Positions 1-9,183 of a stretch of DNA of 64,000 nt are shown piece after piece. The first letter of the stretch is position 1. Every line of letters starts with the position of its first letter. The translations under genes and the position numbers were made by a program. A model generated the notes under the pieces. It worked only from the letters and a program-made list of their open reading frames with translations. It was not told the origin of the DNA and made no database searches. This stretch comes from Salinicoccus cyprini (GTDB taxonomy: Bacteria > Bacillota > Bacilli > Staphylococcales > Salinicoccaceae), in assembly GCF_007713705.1 (NCBI RefSeq), contig NZ_VMSJ01000001.1, positions 496,001 through 560,000 on the forward strand, given 5' to 3'.

Positions 1-1370
1 CGGGCCTGTCCCATGGTGAGAAGTATGATGAATGGCGCAAGATCAAGGAGGGCCGTGCGCGTGTTTCCGTCGGAGCCAGAAGCAGCATCTTCGCCCCCTT
101 TGAAAATGTCGGTGCCATCATCGTCGATGAAGAGCATGAAACGACATACAAGCAGAGCGACCGTCCGATGTATCATGCGACGGAAGTGGCCAAGTTCAGA
201 AGCAGATACCACAACTGCCCGCTGATTCTCGGAACCGCCACACCAAGCCTTGAAACATTTGCCAGGAGCGAGCGCGGTGTCTACGAACGTCTGGAACTGA
301 CGATGCGGGCCGGCACGAAAGTGCTGCCTGAAATCAGCATCGTCGACATGTCGGAAGAACACCGGATGGGCAACACTTCCATCATTTCCGGTACACTCGA
401 AGCAGGCATCCGCGAAAGGATCGAAAAGGGGGAGCAGACCGTGCTCCTGCTGAACCGCCGCGGCTACTCCAACTTCCAGATCTGTCAGAGCTGCGGGTAC
501 GTTCCGATGTGTCCGAACTGCGACATTTCGCTGACCTACCACAAGGCGAACCAGAGCCTCATGTGCCACTATTGCGGTTACGAAAGTGCCGTGCACAGGA
601 CATGTGACAACTGCCAGAGCGATGAAGTGACGTTCCGTGGTACAGGAACGGAGAAAGTGGAGGAGATACTCCGGGATATGTTCGACACTGAAGTCGTCAG
701 GATGGATAATGATACGACGAGAAGAAAAGGCATGCATGAAAAGCTGCTGGATCATTTTGAGCAGGAGGAGATCCCGATTCTGCTCGGTACGCAGATGATC
801 GCCAAAGGTCTCGACTATCCGAAAGTGACGCTTGTCGGTGTACTGAATGCCGACACCATGCTGAACCTGCCCGACTTCAGAGCAAATGAAAAAACGTATC
901 AGCTGCTGACCCAGGTGTCGGGGCGTGCTGGCCGTCACGAGCTGTCCGGGGAAGTGATCTTCCAGACATACAATCCGACACACTATGCAATACAGCTGGC
1001 CAAGGAAAATGACTATAGAAGCTTCTATGACAAGGAAATGGCTTTCAGACGGCTGGCGCGCTACTCGCCATACTATTTCCACGTACTGTTTACAGTATCA
1101 AGTGAGGACATCAGAAAATGCCTGAAGGCGACGACCCACATCCATGATACACTGGTCCAGGAAGTTTCGGACCAGTCCATCATTGTCGGGCCATCCCCGA
1201 GTCCGCTTGAGCGTATCAACCGCCAGTACCGTTTCCAAATCATGCTCAAATATAAAAGAGAGCCCGAGCTGCTCAAAATGCTCAATACATTGGACGAACA
1301 CTACCATGAGGCATATAGGACGGAGGGCATTTCCTTAAGAATCGATGTCGATCCGCTAGTGATCATGTAG
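1..1370 (+). CDS. priA: PriA, primosomal replication restart helicase (5'-truncated by window edge)
   Basis: The reading frame is open from base 3 (codons at 3, 6, 9...) so the gene begins upstream of the window; 455 C-terminal residues of a protein usually near 800 are visible. A DEEH helicase box is at 126-137. Eight cysteines in CxxC pairs lie between about 483 and 632, starting with CQSCGY and ending with CDNC; these are the zinc-binding strand-exchange module of PriA. A helicase C-terminal motif follows (LLGTQMIAKGLDYPKVTLVG, then QVSGRAGR). PriA loads the replicative helicase at stalled forks. It is followed after 12 bases by fmt, the usual Firmicutes order. The ATG at 168 is internal, not the start. 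Confidence 0.97.
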   Translation, partial: GLSHGEKYDEWRKIKEGRARVSVGARSSIFAPFENVGAIIVDEEHETTYKQSDRPMYHATEVAKFRSRYHNCPLILGTATPSLETFARSERGVYERLELTMRAGTKVLPEISIVDMSEEHRMGNTSIISGTLEAGIRERIEKGEQTVLLLNRRGYSNFQICQSCGYVPMCPNCDISLTYHKANQSLMCHYCGYESAVHRTCDNCQSDEVTFRGTGTEKVEEILRDMFDTEVVRMDNDTTRRKGMHEKLLDHFEQEEIPILLGTQMIAKGLDYPKVTLVGVLNADTMLNLPDFRANEKTYQLLTQVSGRAGRHELSGEVIFQTYNPTHYAIQLAKENDYRSFYDKEMAFRRLARYSPYYFHVLFTVSSEDIRKCLKATTHIHDTLVQEVSDQSIIVGPSPSPLERINRQYRFQIMLKYKREPELLKMLNTLDEHYHEAYRTEGISLRIDVDPLVIM

Positions 1371-1382
1371 GAGGAATACATT

Positions 1383-2324
1383 ATGACAGAAACCATCATA
1401 TTCATGGGCACACCGGATTTTTCCGTGCCGATACTAAAAGAACTTCATGAGAAATATCATGTAGCAATGGTCGTAAGCCAGCCGGATAAGCCAGTGGGCA
1501 GAAAACGGATACTGACATCGCCCCCTGTAGCAGAGACGGCAAAGGCACTCGATATCCCGCTGTTCCAGCCCGACCGCATCCGCAATGAGGATGCCCTCGA
1601 CAGAATCAGGGAAATCGAGCCGGATCTGATCATTACGGCAGCCTATGGACAGATATTGCCGAAGGCACTGCTTGATATTCCGCGTCTCGGCGCCATCAAC
1701 GTCCATGCATCGCTGCTGCCGAGGCATAGGGGCGGCGCGCCGATCCACCGCGCCATCATGGAAGGGGACAGCGAGACGGGTGTGACCCTCATGTACATGG
1801 CCGAAGGCCTGGACAGTGGAAACATCATCAGCAGTCGTTCCACACCGATTACAGACCAGGATGATACCGGTACGCTGCATGACAGACTTTCCGGAATCGG
1901 CGCCGATCTTCTGATGGACACGCTGCCGGACATTTTGCAGAAAAAGAACGACAGCATTCCGCAGGATGACGATCTTGTGACAGTCAGCCCGAACATCTCC
2001 AAATCGGATGAACGGATCGACTGGTCGAAAGGCGCACGCGAAGTGTTCAATCATATACGCGGCCTGTCACCCTGGCCCGGCGCATATACGGAATATGACG
2101 GCAAGCGGCTTAAGATATACGAAGCAAGACCGTCTGAAGGTGCATCCGGATCCACGCCGGGTACAATTGTCGATACGACACCGGACGGCATCAGAGTCGC
2201 CTGCGGTGATGGTGGGACAGTCGAAATCACTGCCGTACAGCTTGCCGGCAAGAAGCGCACGAAGGCTGTGGAATTTGCAGCAGGCAGACAGATTAATGGC
2301 ATCGTGCTCGGGCAGGTGGAATAG
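1383..2324 (+). CDS. fmt: Methionyl-tRNA formyltransferase
   Basis: The 313-residue protein has the normal length for Fmt, which transfers a formyl group from 10-formyl-tetrahydrofolate to Met-tRNA(fMet) for translation initiation. The catalytic region reads INVHASLLPRHRGGAPIHRA, with the HxSLLP motif and the folate-binding loop, and the N-terminus (FMGTPDFSVPIL) is typical of the family. A GGAGG ribosome site sits just before the ATG (taggaggaatacattatg). The stop codon directly abuts the ATG of rsmB, so the two are translationally linked; priA-fmt-rsmB is a conserved block. Confidence 0.97.
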   Translation: MTETIIFMGTPDFSVPILKELHEKYHVAMVVSQPDKPVGRKRILTSPPVAETAKALDIPLFQPDRIRNEDALDRIREIEPDLIITAAYGQILPKALLDIPRLGAINVHASLLPRHRGGAPIHRAIMEGDSETGVTLMYMAEGLDSGNIISSRSTPITDQDDTGTLHDRLSGIGADLLMDTLPDILQKKNDSIPQDDDLVTVSPNISKSDERIDWSKGAREVFNHIRGLSPWPGAYTEYDGKRLKIYEARPSEGASGSTPGTIVDTTPDGIRVACGDGGTVEITAVQLAGKKRTKAVEFAAGRQINGIVLGQVE

Positions 2325-3623
2325 ATGCAATTACGGGAAATGGCGCTTGATGCCTACAGCCGCGTAGTAGATGAGGGCGGCTTCAGCAACATCGTACTGA
2401 ACGACATGATCAGAAGCAGCGACCTTGCTTCCAATGACCGGGGACTGCTGACGGAGATCGTCTATGGTACAATTTCAAAAAAGCTCACCATCCAATTCCA
2501 CATCAGACCGTTCATCCGTACAAAATTGAAACGCTGGCAGAGAAATCTGCTGGATATCACCGTCTACCAGATCGTCTGGCTCGACCGTGTGCCGAACTAC
2601 GCCGCCATCAATGAAGCGGTGGAGATTGCCAAGAAGCGGGGCGGGCCGCTGGCCGGCAAGGCGATCAATGGCATACTTCGAAGCTTTGAGCGCGAACCAC
2701 TGCAGGACGTCGCACATATAAGAAGCGAGACGGCACGCCTGTCCATCGAAACGAGCATTCCGGAGTGGATCATCTCGCACTGGAAGACCCACTACGGCAT
2801 CGATGGGGCAAGGGGAATCGCCCATGCTCTGAACAATCGTCCGAAATTGTATGTCCGTACCAATACCGCACGCATCACCCGAAAAGAACTCGTATCACGT
2901 CTGCTTGATGAAGGCCTTGGTGCCATCCCTTCCGACATACAGAAGGATGCCATTGAAGTCAAAGGGGAGGTGCTCCAGTCTGCCCTCTATCAGCAAGGAC
3001 TCTTCAGCATACAGGATGTCAGCTCGATGCTCGTCAACGATGCCCTGTCGCCACAGCCGGATGATATCATCCTTGATGCGTGCAGTGCACCGGGCGGCAA
3101 GGGGCTCCATGCACTTGAGAAGGTGCCGCACGGCCACGTCGACCTGAGTGATATCCACGAACATAAGATCCCGCTGATCGAACAGCAGGCCGAACGCCTC
3201 GAGCTGACCGGATACGACGTATTCCAGGGAGATGCCACGCGCACAGTCTACCCGCGCCAGTATGACCGCATCATCGTAGACGCACCCTGCTCCGGGCTTG
3301 GTGTCATCCGCAGAAAACCGGAAATCAGATATGAACGGAAGGCAGAGGATATCGACACGCTGGTCGACCTTCAGCTTGAAATCCTATCCAATATAAAAAA
3401 TTACTTGAAGCCTGGCGGAGTCCTCATATACTCCACCTGCACCATCCATCAGATGGAGAACGAAAATGTCGCCTATACATTCATGAAACAGAATGATGAC
3501 ATCGAATTCGATCCATTTGTGCTCGAGGCATTTGATTTTGAAGGTCCATACCGACAGATACTGCCCCAGGAGGCAGGCACTGACGGGTTCTTCATTGCCA
3601 GGTTCAGAAAGAAGGAAAAATAA
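2325..3623 (+). CDS. rsmB: 16S rRNA (cytosine-967-C5)-methyltransferase RsmB
   Basis: This 432-residue protein has an N-terminal NusB-like RNA-binding domain (about 1-130) and a C-terminal SAM-dependent m5C methyltransferase. The SAM loop reads [10 protein letters not shown]. Two catalytic cysteines are visible: Cys322 in APCSGLG and Cys372 in YSTCT, the usual pair for RNA m5C enzymes. The ATG follows the fmt stop codon with no gap, and its own stop overlaps the rlmN start (TAATG). It methylates C967 of 16S rRNA by family assignment. Confidence 0.95.
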   Translation: MQLREMALDAYSRVVDEGGFSNIVLNDMIRSSDLASNDRGLLTEIVYGTISKKLTIQFHIRPFIRTKLKRWQRNLLDITVYQIVWLDRVPNYAAINEAVEIAKKRGGPLAGKAINGILRSFEREPLQDVAHIRSETARLSIETSIPEWIISHWKTHYGIDGARGIAHALNNRPKLYVRTNTARITRKELVSRLLDEGLGAIPSDIQKDAIEVKGEVLQSALYQQGLFSIQDVSSMLVNDALSPQPDDIILDACSAPGGKGLHALEKVPHGHVDLSDIHEHKIPLIEQQAERLELTGYDVFQGDATRTVYPRQYDRIIVDAPCSGLGVIRRKPEIRYERKAEDIDTLVDLQLEILSNIKNYLKPGGVLIYSTCTIHQMENENVAYTFMKQNDDIEFDPFVLEAFDFEGPYRQILPQEAGTDGFFIARFRKKEK

Positions 3624-4726
3624 TGATACAGAGACCACCAAAAAAACCGATAAAAAATAACAGACAGCCCGATTTCGACCAGCCCTCCATCTATTCCCTG
3701 TCCCTTTCAGATCTTGAAGACCTGGCCATCCAGTGGGGCGAGGACAAGTACCGTGGCGCACAGATATTCGAATGGCTCTATACGCACCGTGTGGACAGCT
3801 TCCAGGATATGATGAACCTGCCGAAAAGCATGCGTGAAGCGCTTGATGCAAGCTACAGCATCGACCCGCTCGAGACGGTCGTCAAGCAGGAGAGCAAGGA
3901 CGGAACGATGAAGTTCCTTTTCCGTCTGCGTGATGGCTATACGATCGAAACGGTACTGATGCGCCATGACTACGGCAATTCCGTCTGTGTCACAACACAG
4001 GTCGGCTGCCAGATCGGCTGCAGCTTCTGTGCCTCCACACTCGGTGGACTGAAGCGCAACCTTGAAGCGGGGGAGATCGTCTCACAGATCGTCCAGATCC
4101 AGAAGGTTCTGGATGATCGTGACGAGCGTGTCAGCAGCGTCGTCATCATGGGCATCGGCGAGCCGTTCGAGAACTATGTGCAGATGATGCAGTTCCTCCG
4201 CATCATCAATCATGATGATGGACTGAATATCGGTGCCCGCCACATTACCGTTTCGACAAGCGGCATCGTGCCGAGAATCTATGATTTTGCAGACGAGGAT
4301 ATCCAGATCAACTTCGCTGTCAGCCTGCATGCAGCAGACAATGACATCAGAACAAGGCTGATGCCGATCAACCGCGCCTATGATATCGATAAGCTGATGG
4401 AATCTTTGAAGTACTATCAGCAGCAGACAAACCGCAGAATCACTTTCGAGTACGGCCTGTTCGGCGGCGTCAACGACCAGCCGGAGCACGCACGGGAACT
4501 GAGCGAGCTGATCAAGGATCTGAAGTGCCACGTCAATCTGATCCCGGTCAACCACGTACCGGAACGCAACTACGTACGTACGAGCCGTGATGATATTTTC
4601 TCGTTTCTTGAAACATTGAACGAGTGTGGTGTAAATGCGACGTTGAGAAGAGAGCAGGGCACGGACATCGATGCTGCCTGCGGACAGCTGAGAGCGAAAG
4701 AATCAAAACAGGAGACGGGGGAGTAG
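3623..4726 (+). CDS. rlmN: Dual-specificity 23S rRNA/tRNA adenine-C2 methyltransferase RlmN
   Basis: A 367-residue radical SAM enzyme. Cys129, Cys133 and Cys136 form the CX3CX2C cluster motif ([11 protein letters not shown]). A GIGEP motif follows, and the second catalytic cysteine is present near the C-terminus at about residue 353 (DIDAACGQL). RlmN methylates A2503 of 23S rRNA and A37 of some tRNAs. It lacks Cfr-like features that I can see; the RlmN-type GIGEP...N spacing and chromosomal context after rsmB argue for RlmN and against the resistance enzyme Cfr. Its ATG overlaps the rsmB stop by one base. Confidence 0.95.
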   Translation: MIQRPPKKPIKNNRQPDFDQPSIYSLSLSDLEDLAIQWGEDKYRGAQIFEWLYTHRVDSFQDMMNLPKSMREALDASYSIDPLETVVKQESKDGTMKFLFRLRDGYTIETVLMRHDYGNSVCVTTQVGCQIGCSFCASTLGGLKRNLEAGEIVSQIVQIQKVLDDRDERVSSVVIMGIGEPFENYVQMMQFLRIINHDDGLNIGARHITVSTSGIVPRIYDFADEDIQINFAVSLHAADNDIRTRLMPINRAYDIDKLMESLKYYQQQTNRRITFEYGLFGGVNDQPEHARELSELIKDLKCHVNLIPVNHVPERNYVRTSRDDIFSFLETLNECGVNATLRREQGTDIDAACGQLRAKESKQETGE

Positions 4727-4728
4727 CC

Positions 4729-5472
4729 TTGAAAGCGATCGATCGGAGCATTCGTGGAGATTACAGGGATCTCAACGAGGACGTTACAGGTATTTTTGAA
4801 AATGGCACCGGCCAGATGCTGATGCTTGTAGCCGATGGCATGGGCGGCCATCGGTATGGGGACGTCGCAAGCCAGTTCGTACACGACGAAATCAAAGCTG
4901 CCTGGCAGGAGCAGAATCTGCTGAATGTCGAAGAAGGTGTGGAGTTCTTGCGGCGGCTGGTGATGGACGTCAACAGGCGGATGTATGACTATCAGCAGGA
5001 GCATCCCGAATATCAGGGTATGGGTACGACGCTTGTACTATGCGCTGTCATCGAAGAGACACTCATCATTCTGAATGTCGGTGACTCCAGAGCCTATGTC
5101 ATGAACAGCCGGGGCATCGACCAGGTGACGAATGATCATTCATTCGTCAATCTGCTGGTGGATGCAGGAGAAATTACAGCAGAGGAAGCAAAACGTCATC
5201 CGAAGCGCAATATCATTACGAAGGCGATGGGGACGGACCGCCTGATCCAGGCGGATGTATTCAGGCTGAGGAACAGGCAGTACGACTATCTGCTGCTTGC
5301 CTCCGACGGACTGACGGACAATCTTGACGACAGTGAACTCCATGCCATCATCCGCGCTGAGGCTGCGATGACGGATAAGGCAGCACAATTGACGGAACGT
5401 GCGATAAAAGAAGGATCCACAGATAATATCAGCCTTGTTCTTGCCGATCTGAAAGCGAGTGGATCGGTTTGA
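4729..5472 (+). CDS. stp: PP2C-family serine/threonine phosphatase Stp/PrpC
   Basis: I place the start at the TTG at 4729, two bases after the rlmN stop and 5-15 bases after a purine-rich site (ggagacggggg). This gives 247 residues, the length I recall for S. aureus Stp; an upstream ATG at 4624 would lie deep in rlmN. PP2C metal-binding motifs are intact: NEDVTG, DGMGGH, GDSRAY and ASDGLTDN. The enzyme removes phosphate from Ser/Thr (and in staphylococci Cys) residues phosphorylated by the kinase encoded next. The TGA overlaps the kinase start as TTGA, so phosphatase and kinase are co-translated. Confidence 0.95.
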   Translation: MKAIDRSIRGDYRDLNEDVTGIFENGTGQMLMLVADGMGGHRYGDVASQFVHDEIKAAWQEQNLLNVEEGVEFLRRLVMDVNRRMYDYQQEHPEYQGMGTTLVLCAVIEETLIILNVGDSRAYVMNSRGIDQVTNDHSFVNLLVDAGEITAEEAKRHPKRNIITKAMGTDRLIQADVFRLRNRQYDYLLLASDGLTDNLDDSELHAIIRAEAAMTDKAAQLTERAIKEGSTDNISLVLADLKASGSV

Positions 5473-7778
5473 TCGGCCGCATCGTTTCCGATCGATACCG
5501 GGTAATGGAATACCTCGGGGGCGGTATGAGTTCGGTCTACCTCGCACATGACATCATCCTGGACCGTGAAGTTGTCCTGAAGATGATCAAGGTCGATCAC
5601 CACAACAGGGAAAAGTCGAAGGCGCGTTTCCAGCGGGAAGTCGAGAGTACCATCCATCTTGCACACCCGAACATCGTCAGTGTGCTCGATGTTGATGAAT
5701 CTGAAGAGTACCATCTGCTTGTGACGGAAGTCGTTCATGGACCCACATTGAAGTCCTTCATTGATGAAAACCACCCCATTTCAATCGACGAAGTGATCCG
5801 CATCAGTGAAATGATTCTAAGAGGCATTCGGCATGCCCATAGCGCCGGCATCATCCATCGCGATATCAAACCTCAGAACTTGCTGATGGATGAAACACAG
5901 CAGATCAAAATAACGGATTTCGGTATTGCCAAGGCGCTGAGTGAAACCCGCCTCACAGAGACCAACCAGGTGATGGGGTCGGTGCAGTACATCTCACCCG
6001 AGCAGGCCAAAGGCCATATGACCGATGAACGGACGGATATCTATTCATTCGGCATTGTGCTATATGAACTGATCACCGGAGAGCTGCCGTTTGACGGGGA
6101 GACACCAGTGTCTGTGGCACTGAAACATATTTCAGAGCCGTTCCCGAACATTTCCAGACATCGTGACATCCACGAGGATCTCGCCTATATCGTCTACAAG
6201 TGCACCGAAAAGGATCCGCACCGCCGCTACAGGCAGGTCGATGATGTCGTGAAGGATCTGAACAGCTTCAAGGAAGGGCGTCCGATCAGTGCGGCCGCAG
6301 TGCCTGCTGATATTGACAGGACGGTCGAATCCGCACCTGTCAAGCCGCCGGTATCAAAAGAGCCGGAAGAACAGCAGGAAACACCTGCGCCACCGAAAAA
6401 ACGGCGGTGGATGCTGTGGCTGCTCCCGGTACTGCTGATACTTGGTGCCCTGGCAATTCTATTCTATCTGTTCTTGTCCGGAGATGACCCGATCGCCCTG
6501 CCCGATATGCAGGATATGACAATGGACGACGCAGAGGCGGTCCTTTCGGACAATGGTCTGGTGATGGGGGAAGTTTCAGAGGAGTACAACAGTACGTTCG
6601 CTGAAGGCAGAATAGTCGAGACGACCCCTGTCTCCGGTACTGAAGTGGAAAAGGGTGCGACAGTGGACTTCATCATCAGCAGAGGAGAAGAACCCTATGT
6701 AATGGAGAATTTTACCGGTGAAAGTTACGACAGTGTGCTTGGTTCAATCAATGACCTCGGGTTTGATTCGCTGGAGGTGGAGGAAGCCTACGATGATTCA
6801 GAGCCGGGCACCATCATTTCCCAATCCATAGAACCCGGCACGGAAGTCGACCCGAGCGAGTCATCCCTCTCACTCACCATCTCCCAGGGCATCGAGCCTG
6901 TCGAGATGCGGAACTATACAGGACAGCTGTATAACAGCGTGGAAGCGGAACTTGCCGAGCAGGGATTCGCTGTTGAACTGGAGCAGGTATACGACAGCAG
7001 TGAATCCGGCACCATCCTCACCCAGTCCATAGAAGCGGGGACTGAAGTTGTACCGACGGATGAGACGCTCGTACTCACCATCTCACGGGGACCGCAGTCG
7101 ATTGTACTGGAGGATTATACTGGTCAATCCTACGATGCTGTAAGGGAAGAACTCGAAACGCTTGGATTCGAGCTGCAGGTGGAAGAGGAGAATGATTCCG
7201 CAGATGAAGGCACCATCCTTTCACAGTCCATAGAAGCAGGCACTGAAGTCGTCCCATCTGAAGAGACGCTCACACTCACTGTTTCACAAGGGCCGGCGCA
7301 GATTGAAATCACTGACTATACCGGTGAGCCTTTCGACACTGCAAAGGCGGCGCTTGAAGAGCAGGGCTTCACTGTGGAAATGATCCAGGAAGCCTACAGC
7401 AGCGAAGTCGAGGAAGGCAGTGTGATCAGCCAGACTCCGGATGAAGGTGAGCTGGTGCCGGAAGATACAAATGTCCGCATGGTCGTTTCACTCGGAGCGG
7501 AGCCGGCACGAGAAAAAGAATTCGTCAAGGAGATCACCATCCCCTACGCTTCCGAGGAGGATGAGGCACCCGACGAAGAAGATGGCTCCGAACCGAAGAA
7601 TGTGGAGATTTATATAGAAGACAGCGAACATTCCATTGAGGATCCTGCAGATACAATTGAAATTACCGAGGATACCGAATATACGATCAGCCTCATCATC
7701 CAGGAAGGCGAGATGGCCTCCTACCGTATCGAACGGGAAGGGGAAGTCATCGCAGAGGAAGAAATTCCCTACGAGTAA
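5469..7778 (+). CDS. prkC: Membrane Ser/Thr kinase PrkC (PknB/Stk1) with five PASTA domains
   Basis: A TTG start at 5469 overlaps the stp stop. The N-terminal Hanks kinase domain (about 1-265) keeps Lys38 (VVLKM), the catalytic loop HRDIKPQN with Asp132, and DFG with Asp150. A proline/charged linker leads to one membrane helix at about 314-338. Outside the cell are five PASTA repeats of about 67 residues, then a roughly 90-residue acidic C-terminal tail. PASTA domains bind uncrosslinked peptidoglycan or lipid II, coupling wall state to phosphorylation. S. aureus Stk1 has three PASTA domains, so this copy is longer (769 against about 664 residues). The middle three repeats are very alike. Confidence 0.96.
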   Translation: MIGRIVSDRYRVMEYLGGGMSSVYLAHDIILDREVVLKMIKVDHHNREKSKARFQREVESTIHLAHPNIVSVLDVDESEEYHLLVTEVVHGPTLKSFIDENHPISIDEVIRISEMILRGIRHAHSAGIIHRDIKPQNLLMDETQQIKITDFGIAKALSETRLTETNQVMGSVQYISPEQAKGHMTDERTDIYSFGIVLYELITGELPFDGETPVSVALKHISEPFPNISRHRDIHEDLAYIVYKCTEKDPHRRYRQVDDVVKDLNSFKEGRPISAAAVPADIDRTVESAPVKPPVSKEPEEQQETPAPPKKRRWMLWLLPVLLILGALAILFYLFLSGDDPIALPDMQDMTMDDAEAVLSDNGLVMGEVSEEYNSTFAEGRIVETTPVSGTEVEKGATVDFIISRGEEPYVMENFTGESYDSVLGSINDLGFDSLEVEEAYDDSEPGTIISQSIEPGTEVDPSESSLSLTISQGIEPVEMRNYTGQLYNSVEAELAEQGFAVELEQVYDSSESGTILTQSIEAGTEVVPTDETLVLTISRGPQSIVLEDYTGQSYDAVREELETLGFELQVEEENDSADEGTILSQSIEAGTEVVPSEETLTLTVSQGPAQIEITDYTGEPFDTAKAALEEQGFTVEMIQEAYSSEVEEGSVISQTPDEGELVPEDTNVRMVVSLGAEPAREKEFVKEITIPYASEEDEAPDEEDGSEPKNVEIYIEDSEHSIEDPADTIEITEDTEYTISLIIQEGEMASYRIEREGEVIAEEEIPYE
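6609..7499 (+). repeat. PASTA-coding tandem repeats in prkC
   Basis: Equivalent codons recur with an exact 201-base (67-codon) period: the conserved acc-atc codons are at 6810, 7011 and 7212 (GTII, GTIL, GTIL). Each unit has the pattern YTG.-Y-V---L---GF, then SQSIE-GTEV-P, then a closing TISxG. Flanking units at each end are more divergent. This is protein-coding domain duplication, not a mobile or CRISPR repeat. Confidence 0.85.
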
Positions 7779-7781
7779 TTG

Positions 7782-7811
7782 TTGGCATATATGGCATGAT
7801 TTATATATAAT
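7782..7811 (+). promoter_or_regulatory. Promoter of the P450 gene
   Basis: TTGGCA at 7782-7787, an 18-base spacer and a perfect TATAAT at 7806-7811. It lies in the 65-base gap after prkC and 33 bases before the P450 ATG. A strong ribosome site (ttggaggagaact) follows. Together with the terminator after the gene it suggests a separately transcribed, well-expressed unit. Confidence 0.7.
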
Positions 7812-7843
7812 GAGGTAGGAATACTGAAATTGGAGGAGAACTT

Positions 7844-9115
7844 ATGAGCACAATCAAGAGGGACAAAGGTCTCGATAACACTCTGAAAGTCATGAAAGAA
7901 GGATATCTCTATACAACGAACCAGCGCAATCGACTGGGCGCAGATAACATTTTCGAAACACGTGGACTGGGTGGCAAGCGCGTCCTCGTTCTCAGTGGAA
8001 AGAAAGCAGCGGAAACTTTCTATGACAACGATAAGATCGAGCGTAAAGGTACGCTGCCTAAACGTGTCGTGAATACACTGTTCGGTAAAGGTGCGATCCA
8101 CACGACTACAGGCAAGAAGCACATCGATAGAAAAGCCCTTTTCATGTCCTTGATGACAGAAGGCAACCTGAAGCACCTTAGGGAACTGACACGCAACCAC
8201 TGGTACATGAACACCCACAGAATGGAACAGATGGACCAGATCAACATCTACAGGGAATCCATCATCCTCCTGACAAAAGTCGGTACCAAATGGGCAGGTG
8301 TACAGGCGCCTGAAGAGAAGATTGAAGAAATCGCTACGGACATGGACATCATGATCGATTCCTTCAGAGGTCTCGGAACAGCGTTCAAAGGCTACCGCTC
8401 CTCTGTAAAGGCACGCCGTCGCGTGGAGGACTGGCTTGAAGACCAGATCATCCAGACACGTAAAGGCAAGATCTTCCCTCCTGAAGGTACAGCGCTCTAT
8501 GAGTTTGCACACTGGGAAGATTATCTCGGCAATCCGATGGATTCCAGACTCTGTGCGATTGATCTGATGAATACGTTCCGTCCTCTGATTGCGATCAACC
8601 GCTTCGTTTCATTCGGTCTGCTTGCGATGCATGAGTTCCCAGTTTCAAGAGAAAAGATCAATAATGAAGATGACTATGCCTACATGTTCTCCCAGGAAGT
8701 CAGACGCTTCTATCCATTCGTTCCTTTCCTGCCGGCCAAAGCGAAAACCGATTTTCATTTTGATGGCCATAAAGTGGACAAGGATACGATGCTTCTGCTT
8801 GACATCTATGGCACAATGCACCGGGAAGATGTATTCGAGAATCCGAACGAATTCCGTCCTGAGCGTTTCCTCGACTGGGATGGCAGCCCGTTCGACCTGA
8901 TTCCGCAAGGCGGCGGCGACTACTACACGAACCACCGTTGTGCAGGCGAGTGGATGACCGTCATCATCATGGAAGAGACGATGAAGTACTTTGCAGGCAG
9001 AATCACATACGATGTGCCTGAACAGGATCTGAGAGTGGATCTCAACAGTATTCCAGGATACGTCAAGAGTGGCTTTGTCATCGAGAATGTCAAAGAGAAT
9101 CTCGACCGTAGATAA
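7844..9115 (+). CDS. oleT: CYP152 fatty-acid cytochrome P450, OleT-like (decarboxylase/peroxygenase)
   Basis: A 423-residue peroxygenase-type P450. From memory it matches Jeotgalicoccus OleT almost throughout (for example KRDKGLDNTLKV near the start and VDLNSIPGYVKSGFVI near the end). The heme ligand is Cys366 in NHRCAGEW. CYP152 enzymes use H2O2 on fatty acids: OleT makes terminal alkenes by decarboxylation, while P450-BSbeta and SPalpha mainly hydroxylate. OleT residues Phe79, His85 and Arg245 correspond here to Phe80, His86 (GKGAIHT) and Arg246 (NTFRPL), one residue later because of an insertion near residue 33. The His, in place of the Gln of the hydroxylases, favours decarboxylation, though hydroxylation cannot be excluded. 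It has its own promoter and terminator. Confidence 0.93.
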   Translation: MSTIKRDKGLDNTLKVMKEGYLYTTNQRNRLGADNIFETRGLGGKRVLVLSGKKAAETFYDNDKIERKGTLPKRVVNTLFGKGAIHTTTGKKHIDRKALFMSLMTEGNLKHLRELTRNHWYMNTHRMEQMDQINIYRESIILLTKVGTKWAGVQAPEEKIEEIATDMDIMIDSFRGLGTAFKGYRSSVKARRRVEDWLEDQIIQTRKGKIFPPEGTALYEFAHWEDYLGNPMDSRLCAIDLMNTFRPLIAINRFVSFGLLAMHEFPVSREKINNEDDYAYMFSQEVRRFYPFVPFLPAKAKTDFHFDGHKVDKDTMLLLDIYGTMHREDVFENPNEFRPERFLDWDGSPFDLIPQGGGDYYTNHRCAGEWMTVIIMEETMKYFAGRITYDVPEQDLRVDLNSIPGYVKSGFVIENVKENLDRR

Positions 9116-9125
9116 GCTTGCGATC

Positions 9126-9160
9126 AAAAGGCTGCAGACAATGTCTGCAGCCTTTTATTA
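9126..9160 (+). terminator. Rho-independent terminator after the P450 gene
   Basis: A perfect 14-base stem (9126-9139 with 9143-9156) around a 3-base AAT loop, core GGCTGCAGAC, running into TTTTATTA. It begins 11 bases after the P450 stop and isolates that gene from the chelatase-like gene downstream. Confidence 0.93.
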
Positions 9161-9183
9161 TATTGGATCAGGGGGATCTTGAT

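Noticed and set aside
3623-4726. Radical SAM methyltransferase as the resistance gene cfr
   Set aside because: It lies in the housekeeping rsmB-rlmN-stp order and has RlmN length and motifs.
6609-7499. Regular 201-base repeats as a possible CRISPR or mobile repeat array
   Set aside because: Repeats are in frame, encode PASTA domains, and have no unique spacers or short direct repeats.
7769-8512. 247-residue minus-strand ORF opposite the P450 gene
   Set aside because: It mirrors the P450 codons, has no ribosome site and no recognisable domain; the plus-strand P450 is clear.
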